Source of the DNA: JABMQF01 sp964563755
Lineage (GTDB): Archaea; Nanobdellota; Nanobdellia; Woesearchaeales; UBA11576
Assembly: GCA_964563755.1 (NCBI GenBank)
Contig: CAZLYC010000006.1
Span: 1 to 64,000, forward strand
Direction: 5' to 3'
Length of the DNA: 64,000 nt
A program made the translations under genes and the position numbers. Within the stretch, counting starts at the first letter, position 1. Each line of letters opens with the position of its first letter. The notes beneath the pieces are model-generated. The model was not told where the DNA came from. It saw only the letters and a list, made by a program, of their open reading frames with translations, and searched no databases. Of this stretch, positions 26,236 to 34,864 are shown piece after piece.

Positions 26236-26248
26236 GAGGGATGTTACG

Positions 26249-26584
26249 ATGTCTGACGGGAATGAGAGGAAAAACAGGATTGAAGATTATCTGAAGACAC
26301 TTACGCCGGAGGAAAGAGAGAGGCACAAGGAGCTTATAGAGGAATGCAGGCAAAGAGAGAAGGATATCAGGGAAAGCTATGATAATGCCCGCGAGTCAAT
26401 CAAGGAAGTGAAGAAAAATTATGAGATGATAGGTGAAAACCTCAAGAAGATGTGCGAGTTCTACGGGGAGCTTGAGAAGCTTGTCGAAGTCGCTGATAAG
26501 ATGAACAAGGCGACGGACAGCTTGGAAGGAGTATATGCGGCATATTTCCTGATGAACAGGAAAGACGGCAAGAAATATTCTTAA
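26249..26584 (+). CDS. Coiled-coil protein
   Basis: 111 residues, highly charged and almost entirely helical (TPEERERHKELIEECRQREKD and following), with heptad-like spacing. A strong GGAGGG lies nine bases before the ATG. Downstream gene of an operon with the double-zinc-ribbon protein. Function unknown. Confidence 0.75.
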   Translation: MSDGNERKNRIEDYLKTLTPEERERHKELIEECRQREKDIRESYDNARESIKEVKKNYEMIGENLKKMCEFYGELEKLVEVADKMNKATDSLEGVYAAYFLMNRKDGKKYS

Positions 26585-26625
26585 GGAATCGCCATAAATA
26601 GGACCTATTAAAAATTATTTTCAAA

Positions 26626-27858
26626 TCATTTCTGTTTTGGTTCTCCTATGTAGCAAGCATTCTTATCTGGTTTCTTGTATCTTCCTCTTGCCTGCTCCCT
26701 GAACTTGACCATTGCTGAATATACCTGGTTGACATAGTTGACTGTCTCACCTATGAAGGGTATGCCATGAGTCCCATTGTTGCCTGCATTCTGCAGCGCA
26801 GTCGGGCTTGCATTGTACCCTGCTGCTGCAATCCTGAAGTCTCCATTGTATTTTTTCAGCAGGTCTGCATGATGATGCACAGCAGCGTCAATAGTCATTA
26901 TCACAGATAATCTCTCGTCAACTTCTGAGAGATATTGGTCTAGCAGTATCTGTTTCTCGCGCTCTTTCTGTTCTTTTGTCTTAATCTGCATCTTCGTCGC
27001 TCTTGCTACCCTCTCTTCATATGCCTGTCTCTGCTCTATCTCGCGTATCCTCTGCGGAACCTGTTTTGATGCGAGGTCTATGTAATTTGTATATTCCGCA
27101 TGTGCTGCGTTGAGGTTTCTTTCGAAAACCTCTGCCTCTGCTATGAGGTAGAAGTATTTTTCTATGTCTGCTGAATTAGATGATATGAAATTTCTTACAT
27201 CATCTCTTATTTTGTCAGGTGTCGAATCCTGGCCTATCATCCTCTCAAGCTTTGAGAGCAGTGTGCCTCTTATCTCTGACGATGCTTTCCATTTGTCCCT
27301 CGCCTTCCAGAGGTTCTGCCTGCCTATTTTCCAGCTGTAAGGCTCGTTCGTCCTAAGACCATATCTCTGTCCTGTAGATTCTATGAACTGTGCATCGCCT
27401 AAAGCTCCGGCAGGTGAGACTATGACTTTGCCGAATCTTGATTCCTGCCATATTATTGCTAGTGTGAACATCGGGTCGACCGGCCATATCTCAGCATATC
27501 TCTCGACAGATTCGAGTATGTAAGGGAAGTATTTTCTTGCATCCGGGTTTGACCTTAGGAACTGCTCAAAATCATAGCTGCTCTCTGTGCAGAGTGATTC
27601 TTTCAGTTTGCTCTGTGCATCGTCTGCCCTGCTCTCGCATTCAATTATGTCTACTGAGTGCCTATTCACTTGATCGTCCAGGCAAGATATATTATGTTTC
27701 AATGAAGCGTTCTCCTGCGTAAGCATCTCTATCTCTTGTGCGTGCCGCTTCAAGAGTTCCTGCCTGTCTTTGAACAAATCAGAATTCAAAATACTATGAG
27801 TTCCGATGGCTGCTGCGCTTATTCCTGCTACGATGATTGCTTTTTTGATTATATTCAT
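26626..27858 (-). CDS. Lytic transglycosylase-like (SLT) protein with coiled-coil insert
   Basis: 410 residues. An N-terminal signal anchor (IIKKAIIVAGISAAAIG) is followed by a coiled coil, then a split lysozyme-like SLT domain: catalytic Glu139 in IIWQESRFGK, then SPAGALGDAQFIESTGQRYG, and, after a helical insert of about 170 residues, FRIAAAGYNASPTALQNAG with IPFIGETVNYVNQV. All the usual SLT motifs are present. Known members cleave the glycan chain of bacterial murein, which archaea lack. It might act on other cells, on a pseudomurein-like or other polymer, or have a new substrate. Probably outside the membrane. Confidence 0.86.
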   Translation of the reverse strand: MNIIKKAIIVAGISAAAIGTHSILNSDLFKDRQELLKRHAQEIEMLTQENASLKHNISCLDDQVNRHSVDIIECESRADDAQSKLKESLCTESSYDFEQFLRSNPDARKYFPYILESVERYAEIWPVDPMFTLAIIWQESRFGKVIVSPAGALGDAQFIESTGQRYGLRTNEPYSWKIGRQNLWKARDKWKASSEIRGTLLSKLERMIGQDSTPDKIRDDVRNFISSNSADIEKYFYLIAEAEVFERNLNAAHAEYTNYIDLASKQVPQRIREIEQRQAYEERVARATKMQIKTKEQKEREKQILLDQYLSEVDERLSVIMTIDAAVHHHADLLKKYNGDFRIAAAGYNASPTALQNAGNNGTHGIPFIGETVNYVNQVYSAMVKFREQARGRYKKPDKNACYIGEPKQK

Positions 27859-28011
27859 TTCAACACCGATTTTATATCAACACTATGTTAGAACAAGCTG
27901 AAGAGGCTTGCCTTCCCTCTGTTTTTTCTGCGTTAAAAAAATGCTCTGCGCAGAATTATAAATGTTTCGGTCAGGCAAAGATTTAAATATATTCAATAAG
28001 ACCTTAAGCCC

Positions 28012-28893
28012 ATGAAAAAAGAAGTTGATGCTGCTGTCATGAAGATGATGCTGTCTGCAGAGGAGAGTGAGATAACAGAGCATAACATATACAGGAAGCT
28101 TTCTGAGTCTATAAAAGACACGCACAACAGCAAGGTACTGAAAAGCATATCTGATGATGAGTTCAGGCATTACAATTTCTGGAAATCGATGACAGGTGTC
28201 GATGTCCCGCAGAGCAAGTTAAGATTCTGGAAGTATTATCTTATATCCAAGGTTTTTGGAATTACATTCGGAACAAAGCTGATGGAACGTGGAGAAGGCG
28301 CTGCACAGCAGAAGTATGACAAGCTTGCCGAGCATGTGCCTCATGCGAAGCAGATAGAGGCTGATGAGAAGAAGCATGAGAAGCTGCTGCTGGATATGCT
28401 TGACGAGGAGAAATTAAAGTATGTCGGTTCTATTGTCCTCGGCCTTAACGATGCTCTTGTTGAACTTACTGGCGCTTTGGCTGGTTTCACTCTTGCTTTC
28501 AAGAATTCGAACATAATAGCTATTGCTGGATTGATAACAGGCATCGCAGCTTCATTCTCGATGGGCGCTTCAGAGTATCTCTCGACAAAATCAGAGAAAG
28601 GTGATGGTAAGAACCCTTTCAAGGCATCCATATATACAACTCTCGCTTACATTCTGACCGTGTTTTTCCTTGTGTTTCCATTTATGATTATGAGTAACCC
28701 TCTTATTGCGCTTGCGATAACTTTGGTCAATGTCATGATTGTAATCACAACGTTCACTTTCTACATATCTGTCGCTCAGGACATAAGTTTCAGGTCGAGA
28801 TTCACTGAGATGACCCTGATAAGTCTGGGTGTTGCAGCATTCTCTTTCGGAGTGGGATTCATTATTAGAACAGTCTGGGGAATAGAGATATAG
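28012..28893 (+). CDS. Ferritin-like domain fused to VIT1/CCC1 transporter
   Basis: 293 residues. Residues 1-130 are a rubrerythrin-like helical domain with Glu and His ligands (SAEESEITEHNIYRKL, ISDDEFRHYNFW, EADEKKHEKLL). The rest is a five-helix VIT1/CCC1 domain starting YVGSIVLGLNDALVELTGAL and including AASFSMGASEYLSTKSE. Proteins with this architecture (Mbfa type) export or store iron and manganese in response to metal or peroxide load. The TATA element ATTTAAATATATTC about 25-30 bases before the ATG suggests a leaderless mRNA. Confidence 0.92.
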   Translation: MKKEVDAAVMKMMLSAEESEITEHNIYRKLSESIKDTHNSKVLKSISDDEFRHYNFWKSMTGVDVPQSKLRFWKYYLISKVFGITFGTKLMERGEGAAQQKYDKLAEHVPHAKQIEADEKKHEKLLLDMLDEEKLKYVGSIVLGLNDALVELTGALAGFTLAFKNSNIIAIAGLITGIAASFSMGASEYLSTKSEKGDGKNPFKASIYTTLAYILTVFFLVFPFMIMSNPLIALAITLVNVMIVITTFTFYISVAQDISFRSRFTEMTLISLGVAAFSFGVGFIIRTVWGIEI

Positions 28894-28919
28894 TTCATTC
28901 TAAATAAATAAGCAGTTCT

Positions 28920-29010
28920 GCAGCCGCCTAGCGAGCGTCATACAATTATTTTATTTGAATTGCAGTTCTGCAACCGAAAACAGTTATATGATTAATGCGA
29001 GCGCGGCTGC
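28920..29010 (-). repeat. Palindromic element, core family 1 (copy 2, single)
   Basis: 91 bp. Terminal inverted repeats GCAGCCGC/GCGGCTGC (8 bp, 9 with flanking T/A). On the minus strand: GCTCGC box, core TTCGGTTGCAGAACTGC then AATTCAAATA, right box CGCTCGCTAG. It lies between the convergent stops of the VIT1-type gene and the RNA methyltransferase gene, without a family 2 partner. Confidence 0.87.
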
Positions 29011-29038
29011 AACAGTATAGAAGCACATTAAAAAAAGT

Positions 29039-30148
29039 TTATTCTTTAAGCACCAGTTCCACAATCGCTTCTGTGTGCGGAGTCTGGGGAAAAAGGTCAA
29101 ACATTGCTGCGCTCTTTAGCTGATATTCCTTGAATTTTGGTATGTCTTTTCCAAGCTGCTGGATATTGCATGATATATATAGTATTACTTTAGGCTTGAG
29201 CATCTTTAACTCAAGTATGGTCTTCGGGTGCATGCCTGATCTCGGCGGGTCTGTTATTACGAAGAGCGGTTCTGGAAGTTCAAGTTTTTTCAGCTGCATC
29301 GCGTCAAGAAGCACGGCCTTTGTGTTTGTCGCATTGTTCATTTTTATATTCTCATTTGCTGCATCTATGCATTGCTTCACGCTCTCAACCGTCGTTACTC
29401 CTTTAAAAAGCGGCGAATTGTTTATCCCAAAAGTGCCTATCCCGCCATAAAGGTCAAGTAGGTGCGAATTCTTCGTGTCATACTTCTTGAGCAGTTCATT
29501 GCAGTAACTGTGCATCGTTTCAGCCATCTCGTGGTTGTTCTGTGAGAATCCCTGCACAGAATAGATAAAATTGTTACCAAGATAGCTCTCTTTCAGCATG
29601 TCTTTTCCCTTGACTACAAAGAAATCATCGGATACGCTGATGTCTGTTATTGACGGCGCATAAGTGACGATTATATTATTAGCAGTGGTTTCTTTCGCGA
29701 ACTTCTTTATCTTCTCTATCGCTTCACCGACTCTTGTTGAGTCGCTGTTGAGAACAAACGAGATTGATGAATCATTCTGGGGTGTCCGTATGACAGCATA
29801 TCTAAACGTGCCTGATTTCCTGCTCACATCGAAATAATCAGGCTCCCTGAAGAATTCCCTAACCTCTTTCATAAGGATATTTAGCTTCTCATTCGATATT
29901 GCGCACGAATCAACAGTCACTGTCTCTTTCCAGTCGCCTTTCTTGCGGAGACCGACCCCGTTCTTTGAGAAGACAAAGTCCATCCTGTTCCTGTAGCCAT
30001 ACTCATTAGCAGAGAATACTTCGATGTCATCCTGTCCTATCAGTGCTGCAAGAAGTTTTTTCTTGTGATCGAGCTGCGCAGGATAGTCTATGTGCTGGGT
30101 TGAGCAGCCGCCGCATCTTCCAAAGTAAGGGCATCTTGGTGTCGCCAT
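29039..30148 (-). CDS. RNA (uracil-5-)-methyltransferase, TrmA/RlmD type
   Basis: 369 residues. The N-terminal [4Fe-4S] site is RCPYFGRCGGC with a fourth Cys in DSCAIS. The methyltransferase domain has the SAM loop LLDLYGGIGTFGI, the TDPPRSGMHPKTI motif and the catalytic cysteine in YISCNIQQLGKD. It makes m5U in tRNA or rRNA; which cannot be told. The upstream TRAM domain seems absent. I use ATG 30148, preceded by a TATA-like TATTTTAATC at leaderless distance, instead of an earlier codon. Only 56 bases separate it from the divergent CCC1-type gene. Confidence 0.93.
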   Translation of the reverse strand: MATPRCPYFGRCGGCSTQHIDYPAQLDHKKKLLAALIGQDDIEVFSANEYGYRNRMDFVFSKNGVGLRKKGDWKETVTVDSCAISNEKLNILMKEVREFFREPDYFDVSRKSGTFRYAVIRTPQNDSSISFVLNSDSTRVGEAIEKIKKFAKETTANNIIVTYAPSITDISVSDDFFVVKGKDMLKESYLGNNFIYSVQGFSQNNHEMAETMHSYCNELLKKYDTKNSHLLDLYGGIGTFGINNSPLFKGVTTVESVKQCIDAANENIKMNNATNTKAVLLDAMQLKKLELPEPLFVITDPPRSGMHPKTILELKMLKPKVILYISCNIQQLGKDIPKFKEYQLKSAAMFDLFPQTPHTEAIVELVLKE

Positions 30149-30204
30149 GTATATTCCAATAGTTGGCGAAAGATTAAAATATCTTCCTAACAGAAGAGTC
30201 AATC

Positions 30205-30681
30205 ATGGAGCATTCAATCAAAGTGGGCTTCAGTTTTGGGCTTACCTCAGGCATCATAACTACTCTTGGCCTCATGGTCGGCCTTAATTCAGGCACACAC
30301 TCGAGAATTGCAGTCATAGGAGGCATACTCACTATCGCGATAGCTGATGCGTTCTCTGATGCTCTTGGCATCCACGTGTCTGAAGAGGCGGAGAATGTTC
30401 ACACCCAGAAGCAGGTGTGGAAGTCTACTGTTTCAACTTTTGTCACAAAGTTCATCATCGCATTGACTTTTCTTGTGCCTGTTCTTTTGCTCGACCTTTC
30501 TGCAGCAGTAATTGCAGCTGTATGCTGGGGTCTTCTTGCTCTCGGTTTTTTCAGCTACAGGATGGCGAGGGAGCAAAAAGAGAAGCCGATGAAGATAATA
30601 GGCGAGCACATCGCAATAGCGATACTTGTGGTTATAGCAACTCATGCTGTCGGAAAAGCCATATCTTTGGTTTTAGGCTGA
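30205..30681 (+). CDS. VIT1/CCC1-family membrane protein
   Basis: 158 residues with about five membrane helices. GFSFGLTSGIITTLGLMVGL and GGILTIAIADAFSDALGIHV, followed by SEEAEN, match the VIT1/CCC1 iron/manganese transporter family. It is shorter than the ferritin-fused relative at 28012 and has no metal-binding cytosolic domain. It starts 56 bases from the divergent methyltransferase gene. Confidence 0.88.
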   Translation: MEHSIKVGFSFGLTSGIITTLGLMVGLNSGTHSRIAVIGGILTIAIADAFSDALGIHVSEEAENVHTQKQVWKSTVSTFVTKFIIALTFLVPVLLLDLSAAVIAAVCWGLLALGFFSYRMAREQKEKPMKIIGEHIAIAILVVIATHAVGKAISLVLG

Positions 30682-30752
30682 TTCATCTTCTTTATAACCT
30701 CTGACCTGGTCAGCATTATGGCTTTAAACCGTCGCTTATGACCACCACAACC

Positions 30753-30760
30753 TTTATATA
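30753..30760 (+). promoter_or_regulatory. TATA box of the rpsL-rpsG operon
   Basis: TTTATATA, 24-31 bases before the ATG at 30784; the transcript is nearly leaderless. Confidence 0.65.
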
Positions 30761-30783
30761 CACCTTATTTTTTCAAAAGGAAC

Positions 30784-31221
30784 ATGGGAAAGAAATCTAA
30801 TGGTATCAAATCAGGCGCAAAATGCGAAAAAAGGCGTCTTCAGTCTAGATGGAATAATAAATGGTTCGTAAGAAGGATTATGGACCTTAAAAGGAAGTCA
30901 GACCCGCTTTTGGGCTCATCCCAGGCCAAGGGCATCGTTCTGGAGAAGGTTCAGCTCGAAGCAAAGCAGCCAAACTCAGCTATGAGGAAGTGCGCTCGCG
31001 TCCAGCTAATCAAGAACGGAAGGCAGGTCACAGCATTCATGCCAGGTGACGGCGCGCAGAAGCTTATCGACGAGCACGACGAAGTACTGATTGAGTGCAT
31101 CGGCGGAAAGATGGGCCGATCCAAGGGAGATATTCCTGGAGTCAGATGGCAGGTCATAAAAGTTAATGATCAATCATTAAGAGCGCTTCTCTCTAAAAAA
31201 ATTGAGAAGGCAAGGAAGTAA
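30784..31221 (+). CDS. rpsL: Ribosomal protein uS12
   Basis: 145 residues, the archaeal long form of the decoding-centre protein S12. The conserved AKQPNSAMRKCARVQL and FMPGDGAQKLIDEHDEVL with IGGKMGRSKGDIPGVRW are intact. First gene of the two-gene operon with rpsG, which follows after four bases. In many archaea these genes follow the RNA polymerase A'' gene; here they are 25 kb away on the other strand. Confidence 0.97.
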   Translation: MGKKSNGIKSGAKCEKRRLQSRWNNKWFVRRIMDLKRKSDPLLGSSQAKGIVLEKVQLEAKQPNSAMRKCARVQLIKNGRQVTAFMPGDGAQKLIDEHDEVLIECIGGKMGRSKGDIPGVRWQVIKVNDQSLRALLSKKIEKARK

Positions 31222-31225
31222 AAAA

Positions 31226-31825
31226 ATGGCAATTCTAGCGTTCAACAGATGGAGCACAGACGGGATAACTGTCCAGGATCCAGGACTCAAGGCTTACATG
31301 AACCTCAATCCGAGGATTGTGCCAAAATCATCTGGAAGGAACGCAAAATTCAGGTTCTACAAGTCAGCTAACATGTTTGTCATTGAGAGACTTATGAACA
31401 GGCTCATGAATTCAGGCCACAAGGCTAAGAAGCACCTGATAACATCATACTCTCACACAGGTAAAGGCAATACTTCATTCAATATAATGGAAGATACCCT
31501 GAAGATGATTGAACAGAGGACAAAGCAGAACCCTATAGCTGTCGCGGTAAAAGCGATTGAGAATGCGGCGCCTAGGGAAGAGATATTGACAATAGAGTAT
31601 GGCGGAGCCAAGTATCCTAAGGCAGTCGAGATGTCTCCTCAGAGGCGTGTCGATTATGCATTGAAGCTGATAATACAGACTGCGAAGCAGAAGTCTTTCA
31701 ATTCTAAGAAAGGCATAACTGCTGCCCTTGCAGAGGAGCTCGTCGCAGCTTTCCAGAATTCAAATATGTCAGGCGCAATAGCGAAGAAGCTTGAGCTTGA
31801 GAGACAGGCAGACAGTTCACGATAA
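31226..31825 (+). CDS. rpsG: Ribosomal protein uS7
   Basis: 199 residues, archaeal S7. Recognisable stretches: RFYKSANMFVIERLMNRLMN, AVKAIENAAPREE and VEMSPQRRVDYALKLI. I use ATG 31226 (MAILAFNRW), four bases after the rpsL stop; an upstream in-frame extension lies inside rpsL. It binds the 3' major domain of 16S rRNA. Confidence 0.97.
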   Translation: MAILAFNRWSTDGITVQDPGLKAYMNLNPRIVPKSSGRNAKFRFYKSANMFVIERLMNRLMNSGHKAKKHLITSYSHTGKGNTSFNIMEDTLKMIEQRTKQNPIAVAVKAIENAAPREEILTIEYGGAKYPKAVEMSPQRRVDYALKLIIQTAKQKSFNSKKGITAALAEELVAAFQNSNMSGAIAKKLELERQADSSR

Positions 31826-31861
31826 GGATATTACTTTTTTATTGATGGGTGTTGGTGTAAG

Positions 31862-32239
31862 ATGTCAGAAGAATCTATTTTGTGCAACAGTTCTAAGCTG
31901 TACAGTAAGATGGATAGCTTCAGCCAGTATGACAAACCCAGCAAGGTCATGAAGGTCTTGTCGAGTATGAGGAATCTGGTCAAAGTGTCGAGGGAAGCAT
32001 ACACATCATTCTCAAATATAGCTGCCTATGCAGGGATAAAAGTAGGCATTGATAGGGATGTTAATGCTATATACGTCAGGAACGAGTTCGGGCCCCTCGC
32101 AGCAGTACCCCTATTCAACGGAGTTTCAGCAATAGCCTTCTCATACAACTGCGATGACAAGAAGCAGTTCGAGACCCTGTGCGGCAAGCTGAAAAATGCT
32201 GGCTTGGATGTACAGACAATCGATTCCAGGTTCGACTGA
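31862..32239 (+). CDS. Hypothetical protein downstream of rpsG
   Basis: 125 residues, soluble, no recognised family. The second half (IKVGIDRDVNAIYVRNEFGP, then VSAIAFSYNCDDKKQFETLC) suggests an alpha/beta fold. It starts 36 bases after rpsG on the same strand and could be in the same transcript. ATG start follows GTTGGTGTAAG. Confidence 0.65.
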   Translation: MSEESILCNSSKLYSKMDSFSQYDKPSKVMKVLSSMRNLVKVSREAYTSFSNIAAYAGIKVGIDRDVNAIYVRNEFGPLAAVPLFNGVSAIAFSYNCDDKKQFETLCGKLKNAGLDVQTIDSRFD

Positions 32240-32288
32240 TTTTTTGCTGTTTTCTCTTAGGATTTCCATAATACCTTCTTTGTTGCAC

Positions 32289-32323
32289 TTTCCAGATTAG
32301 TATCGGAAATACTATACTGGAAA
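32289..32323. repeat. 35-bp near-perfect palindrome
   Basis: TTTCCAG/CTGGAAA arms with inner AGTAT/ATACT and centre CGGAA. A TATA box TTTATAAATA follows at 32332-32341. The segment AGTATCGGAAAT recurs at 32411-32422. It could be an operator for a regulator or a terminator for the gene ending at 32239. Confidence 0.6.
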
Positions 32324-32631
32324 AGACCGAGATTTATAAATAATCGAAAGATTTTCTGAAATTTTCAAAACGTTAAAATGAAGTTATGAGTCTTAAAAAA
32401 TGATTTAAAGAGTATCGGAAATTTCGGAACATGGGGAAAAAACGGAATGTTTATATAACAGTTCTACCTAGGTAAAGTACATTAGGTTAAATGAGAAGAA
32501 GTCGATAAAAAATAAGTAAAAAAAGGCGATAAAGAAGACACATTGTGGAAGAAAAAAATCATACTCTTTGGGGGTGGTTTGGACCTGCTTGCGTGCCGAT
32601 GCCTCTGTGCGCAAGCAGAATCCATTTTTTT

Positions 32632-32859
32632 ATGACAACGACAATCGAAACAAGGATTTCTCGTTTTTTCCTTCTGGAATTCACAAAAGAGATAGCTAAG
32701 ACCGCAGTTCTATGCGTAGCTCTGTCTATAATATGGCTCGCAGTCATGGGTCTTGTAAACTGGTACAACCCTGCTTTTCACGTCGTAGCTACACTCTCTT
32801 CTGTTGTAATGGTCAGGACAGGCAACAGCTGGGGCATACTCGAGAAGTTAATTGATTAG
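32632..32859 (+). CDS. Small membrane protein
   Basis: 75 residues from ATG 32632 (MTTTIETRISRFF), with membrane segments IAKTAVLCVALSIIWLAVMG and a second around AFHVVATLSSVVMV. The frame is open back to a GTG at 32545; a TATA box TTTATATAA near 32449-32457 would start transcription at about 32480, so the longer 104-residue form is possible. Family not recognised. The roughly 300 bp between 32240 and 32545 hold only the palindrome and two TATA boxes. Confidence 0.55.
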   Translation: MTTTIETRISRFFLLEFTKEIAKTAVLCVALSIIWLAVMGLVNWYNPAFHVVATLSSVVMVRTGNSWGILEKLID

Positions 32860-32942
32860 ACCGTAAACAAGGCATGGATGATATTCTGACTACGCCGGCA
32901 AGGTAAATAAACTTTATAAATGGAGTTCTCTATGGTGCTTAC

Positions 32943-33959
32943 ATGAAAATTGCCGAGAAGATAGCTGAGGAAGCCATAGATGAACTTATGATGGCAGGCA
33001 TAGCGTTTCTGCTTGTAGTGACAGGGATAAACTACTTCAACATGGAGTGGGCATGGACATCGCTTATCGGCAAGACAGGGGCAGCTGCAGGGATCGCAAG
33101 CTCTGCCGCAGCGACAGAGTTCTCGACTATGATAACTGCCTTGACAAATGTTTTCCCATTCAAGTATCTTTTCGTGCAATATAATTTCTGGGGTGCGCTT
33201 GTCCTCGCGGTCGTCCTGACAGCGATAGGCGTCGCTCTAAAAGCATTCACTGTGAAGACCAAGGGCAAGTTCATAATAGACCTGGGCTCGAATATCTACA
33301 TGCCTGCTATTTTCAGCTTCATATCCATAATAGCGTTGCAGGTTTGGTCATCATTGAGGATAGATGAGTACCTGACGACACATAAGCTCGCAAGACCAGA
33401 GTTCAGCTCAGGATACTTCATCTGGCAGACATACGGCCAGCTGTTTCTCATAGGCGCATCATTGCTTGTCATCGGCGCGATTGTGAAGCTCATTGCTGAG
33501 AAGAACAAGTACCGGAAGCTTCTCGTCGTAGGTGACACGATGTTCAACGGCGCTTTCGTCCTGATAATATATTACCTGATAATCAGGATACTTGCGCTCG
33601 AGTTCATGCTGAATGCTGAAGTAGGTAAGATACTCGGAGTGTTTATCCTTTCAAACCAATACTCTAATTTCACGCTTCTTGCGTGCGTATTCCTGTTCAC
33701 AGGAGGCGTCGCGATAAAGAATTATGGTATAGCTGTGCTTAAGCATGAGAAGAATGAGATGCACGCAGCTGCTGCCCAATACCAAAGGGAACACATGCAA
33801 CGAGAGTATGGCGCGCATCCTATAGGTACTGAGAAATATGAGGAACCGCATCTCAAGGTCACACCGTACCACCTAAGACATCCTGCTTATTCAGACCCGC
33901 ATCATCCTGTGCACAGGTATGTGCATCCTGATGCTCACTATAAGCGTAAACGTGAATAG
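32943..33959 (+). CDS. Multipass membrane protein with His-rich C-terminal tail
   Basis: 338 residues. About six to seven membrane helices, for example MAGIAFLLVVTGINYF, WGALVLAVVLTAIGVAL and GAFVLIIYYLIIRIL. The last 60 residues are hydrophilic and contain more than ten histidines (EMHAAAAQYQREHMQREYGA, then HPAYSDPHHPVHRYVHPDAH), a plausible metal-binding tail. No family recognised. A TATA element TTTATAAATGG about 30 bases before the ATG suggests a leaderless transcript. Confidence 0.78.
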   Translation: MKIAEKIAEEAIDELMMAGIAFLLVVTGINYFNMEWAWTSLIGKTGAAAGIASSAAATEFSTMITALTNVFPFKYLFVQYNFWGALVLAVVLTAIGVALKAFTVKTKGKFIIDLGSNIYMPAIFSFISIIALQVWSSLRIDEYLTTHKLARPEFSSGYFIWQTYGQLFLIGASLLVIGAIVKLIAEKNKYRKLLVVGDTMFNGAFVLIIYYLIIRILALEFMLNAEVGKILGVFILSNQYSNFTLLACVFLFTGGVAIKNYGIAVLKHEKNEMHAAAAQYQREHMQREYGAHPIGTEKYEEPHLKVTPYHLRHPAYSDPHHPVHRYVHPDAHYKRKRE

Positions 33960-34026
33960 ACTAATCGATTGCTTTTCCTAAGAAAAAAAGTTAGGGCCTT
34001 TTACGGCCCCCAACACGTATTGGTGA

Positions 34027-34082
34027 ATCCTGTATCCTCATTTCCAGATCATGTTTATCACTGGAGCTTCTCTATACAGGAT
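34027..34082. other. Stem-loop region, unknown role
   Basis: ATCCTGTAT at 34027-34035 pairs with ATACAGGAT at 34074-34082, and CCAG with CTGG further inside. A second hairpin GGGCC/GGCCC lies upstream at 33994-34009. Both are in the 228-bp gap between two plus-strand genes; the second may be a terminator for the membrane protein gene. No gene is seen. Confidence 0.5.
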
Positions 34083-34187
34083 AATCGTTATTTAGCATTA
34101 CATGTATAAAAATATTACGAAAATTACCACCAAACAGTAGATAAAAAAGCGAAAATTTTATAAATCATCCTTACAGAAAAAGTTGCC

Positions 34188-34457
34188 ATGGACGAAAGAA
34201 GATCATTATATGACATTCTCATGGATGATTTGAAATATTGCGATGAAAACAGCCTCAGGGCAAGGAAGTACACAGGATATCATTCGCAAGATTATGATAA
34301 TTACATGCATATGACCCTGAACGGAAAAGTGATACAGGACAAGGGAAAGATTGCAGGTATAGCTATGACTGTCATAAAAGACGCTTTTGATTGCGGTTAT
34401 GACATTTCAGATTATGTTTCACAGTTCAAGAATTTCTGTGAAGAGAACAAATTGTGA
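34188..34457 (+). CDS. Small hypothetical protein, paralogue of the next gene
   Basis: 89 residues. Its C-terminal half (VIKDAFDCGYDISDYVSQFK then NFCEENKL) matches the end of the next protein (DAFNCGYDVGDYLKHFKRFC then EDNKL), so the pair arose by duplication. A conserved Cys in (D/N)CGYD and another near the end are shared. A TATA-like TTTATAAATC precedes the ATG. Function unknown. Confidence 0.7.
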   Translation: MDERRSLYDILMDDLKYCDENSLRARKYTGYHSQDYDNYMHMTLNGKVIQDKGKIAGIAMTVIKDAFDCGYDISDYVSQFKNFCEENKL

Positions 34458-34480
34458 TTAATATCATCCAAGGTCAAAAC

Positions 34481-34846
34481 ATGGCTGATGAAAAGACAAT
34501 AATCGATAATGAACTCAGTGAGAGGACAGTCATAAGCAGGAACACCCTTGAAAGGACAGTACAGGTAAGGATAAGAGATGATTCTGCAGAGGAGTTTAAT
34601 CTTCATGACAGGTTATGCGCAGAGCTAAGGCTCACTGCAAGGGACAACTACAAAAGTCCTGCTTCAGGACATACTTCTGATGATTGTAACAGGCATTACT
34701 GGGGCATCGTCGAATACGCCCATATACCTTCAGAGAAAAAGGCAAAGCTGCTTGAAGGAGTCATAAGGGATGCATTCAACTGCGGCTATGATGTTGGTGA
34801 TTACTTGAAGCATTTCAAGAGATTCTGCGAAGATAACAAGCTTTAA
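34481..34846 (+). CDS. Small hypothetical protein, paralogue of the previous gene
   Basis: 121 residues from ATG 34481 (MADEKTII), with AGGTC upstream. The C-terminal 35 residues match the preceding protein. The N-terminal 50 residues are unique and contain several Thr-rich stretches (SERTVISRNTLERTVQVR). Likely co-transcribed with its paralogue. No family recognised. Confidence 0.7.
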   Translation: MADEKTIIDNELSERTVISRNTLERTVQVRIRDDSAEEFNLHDRLCAELRLTARDNYKSPASGHTSDDCNRHYWGIVEYAHIPSEKKAKLLEGVIRDAFNCGYDVGDYLKHFKRFCEDNKL

Positions 34847-34864
34847 TAAAATAACTGATGCTAT

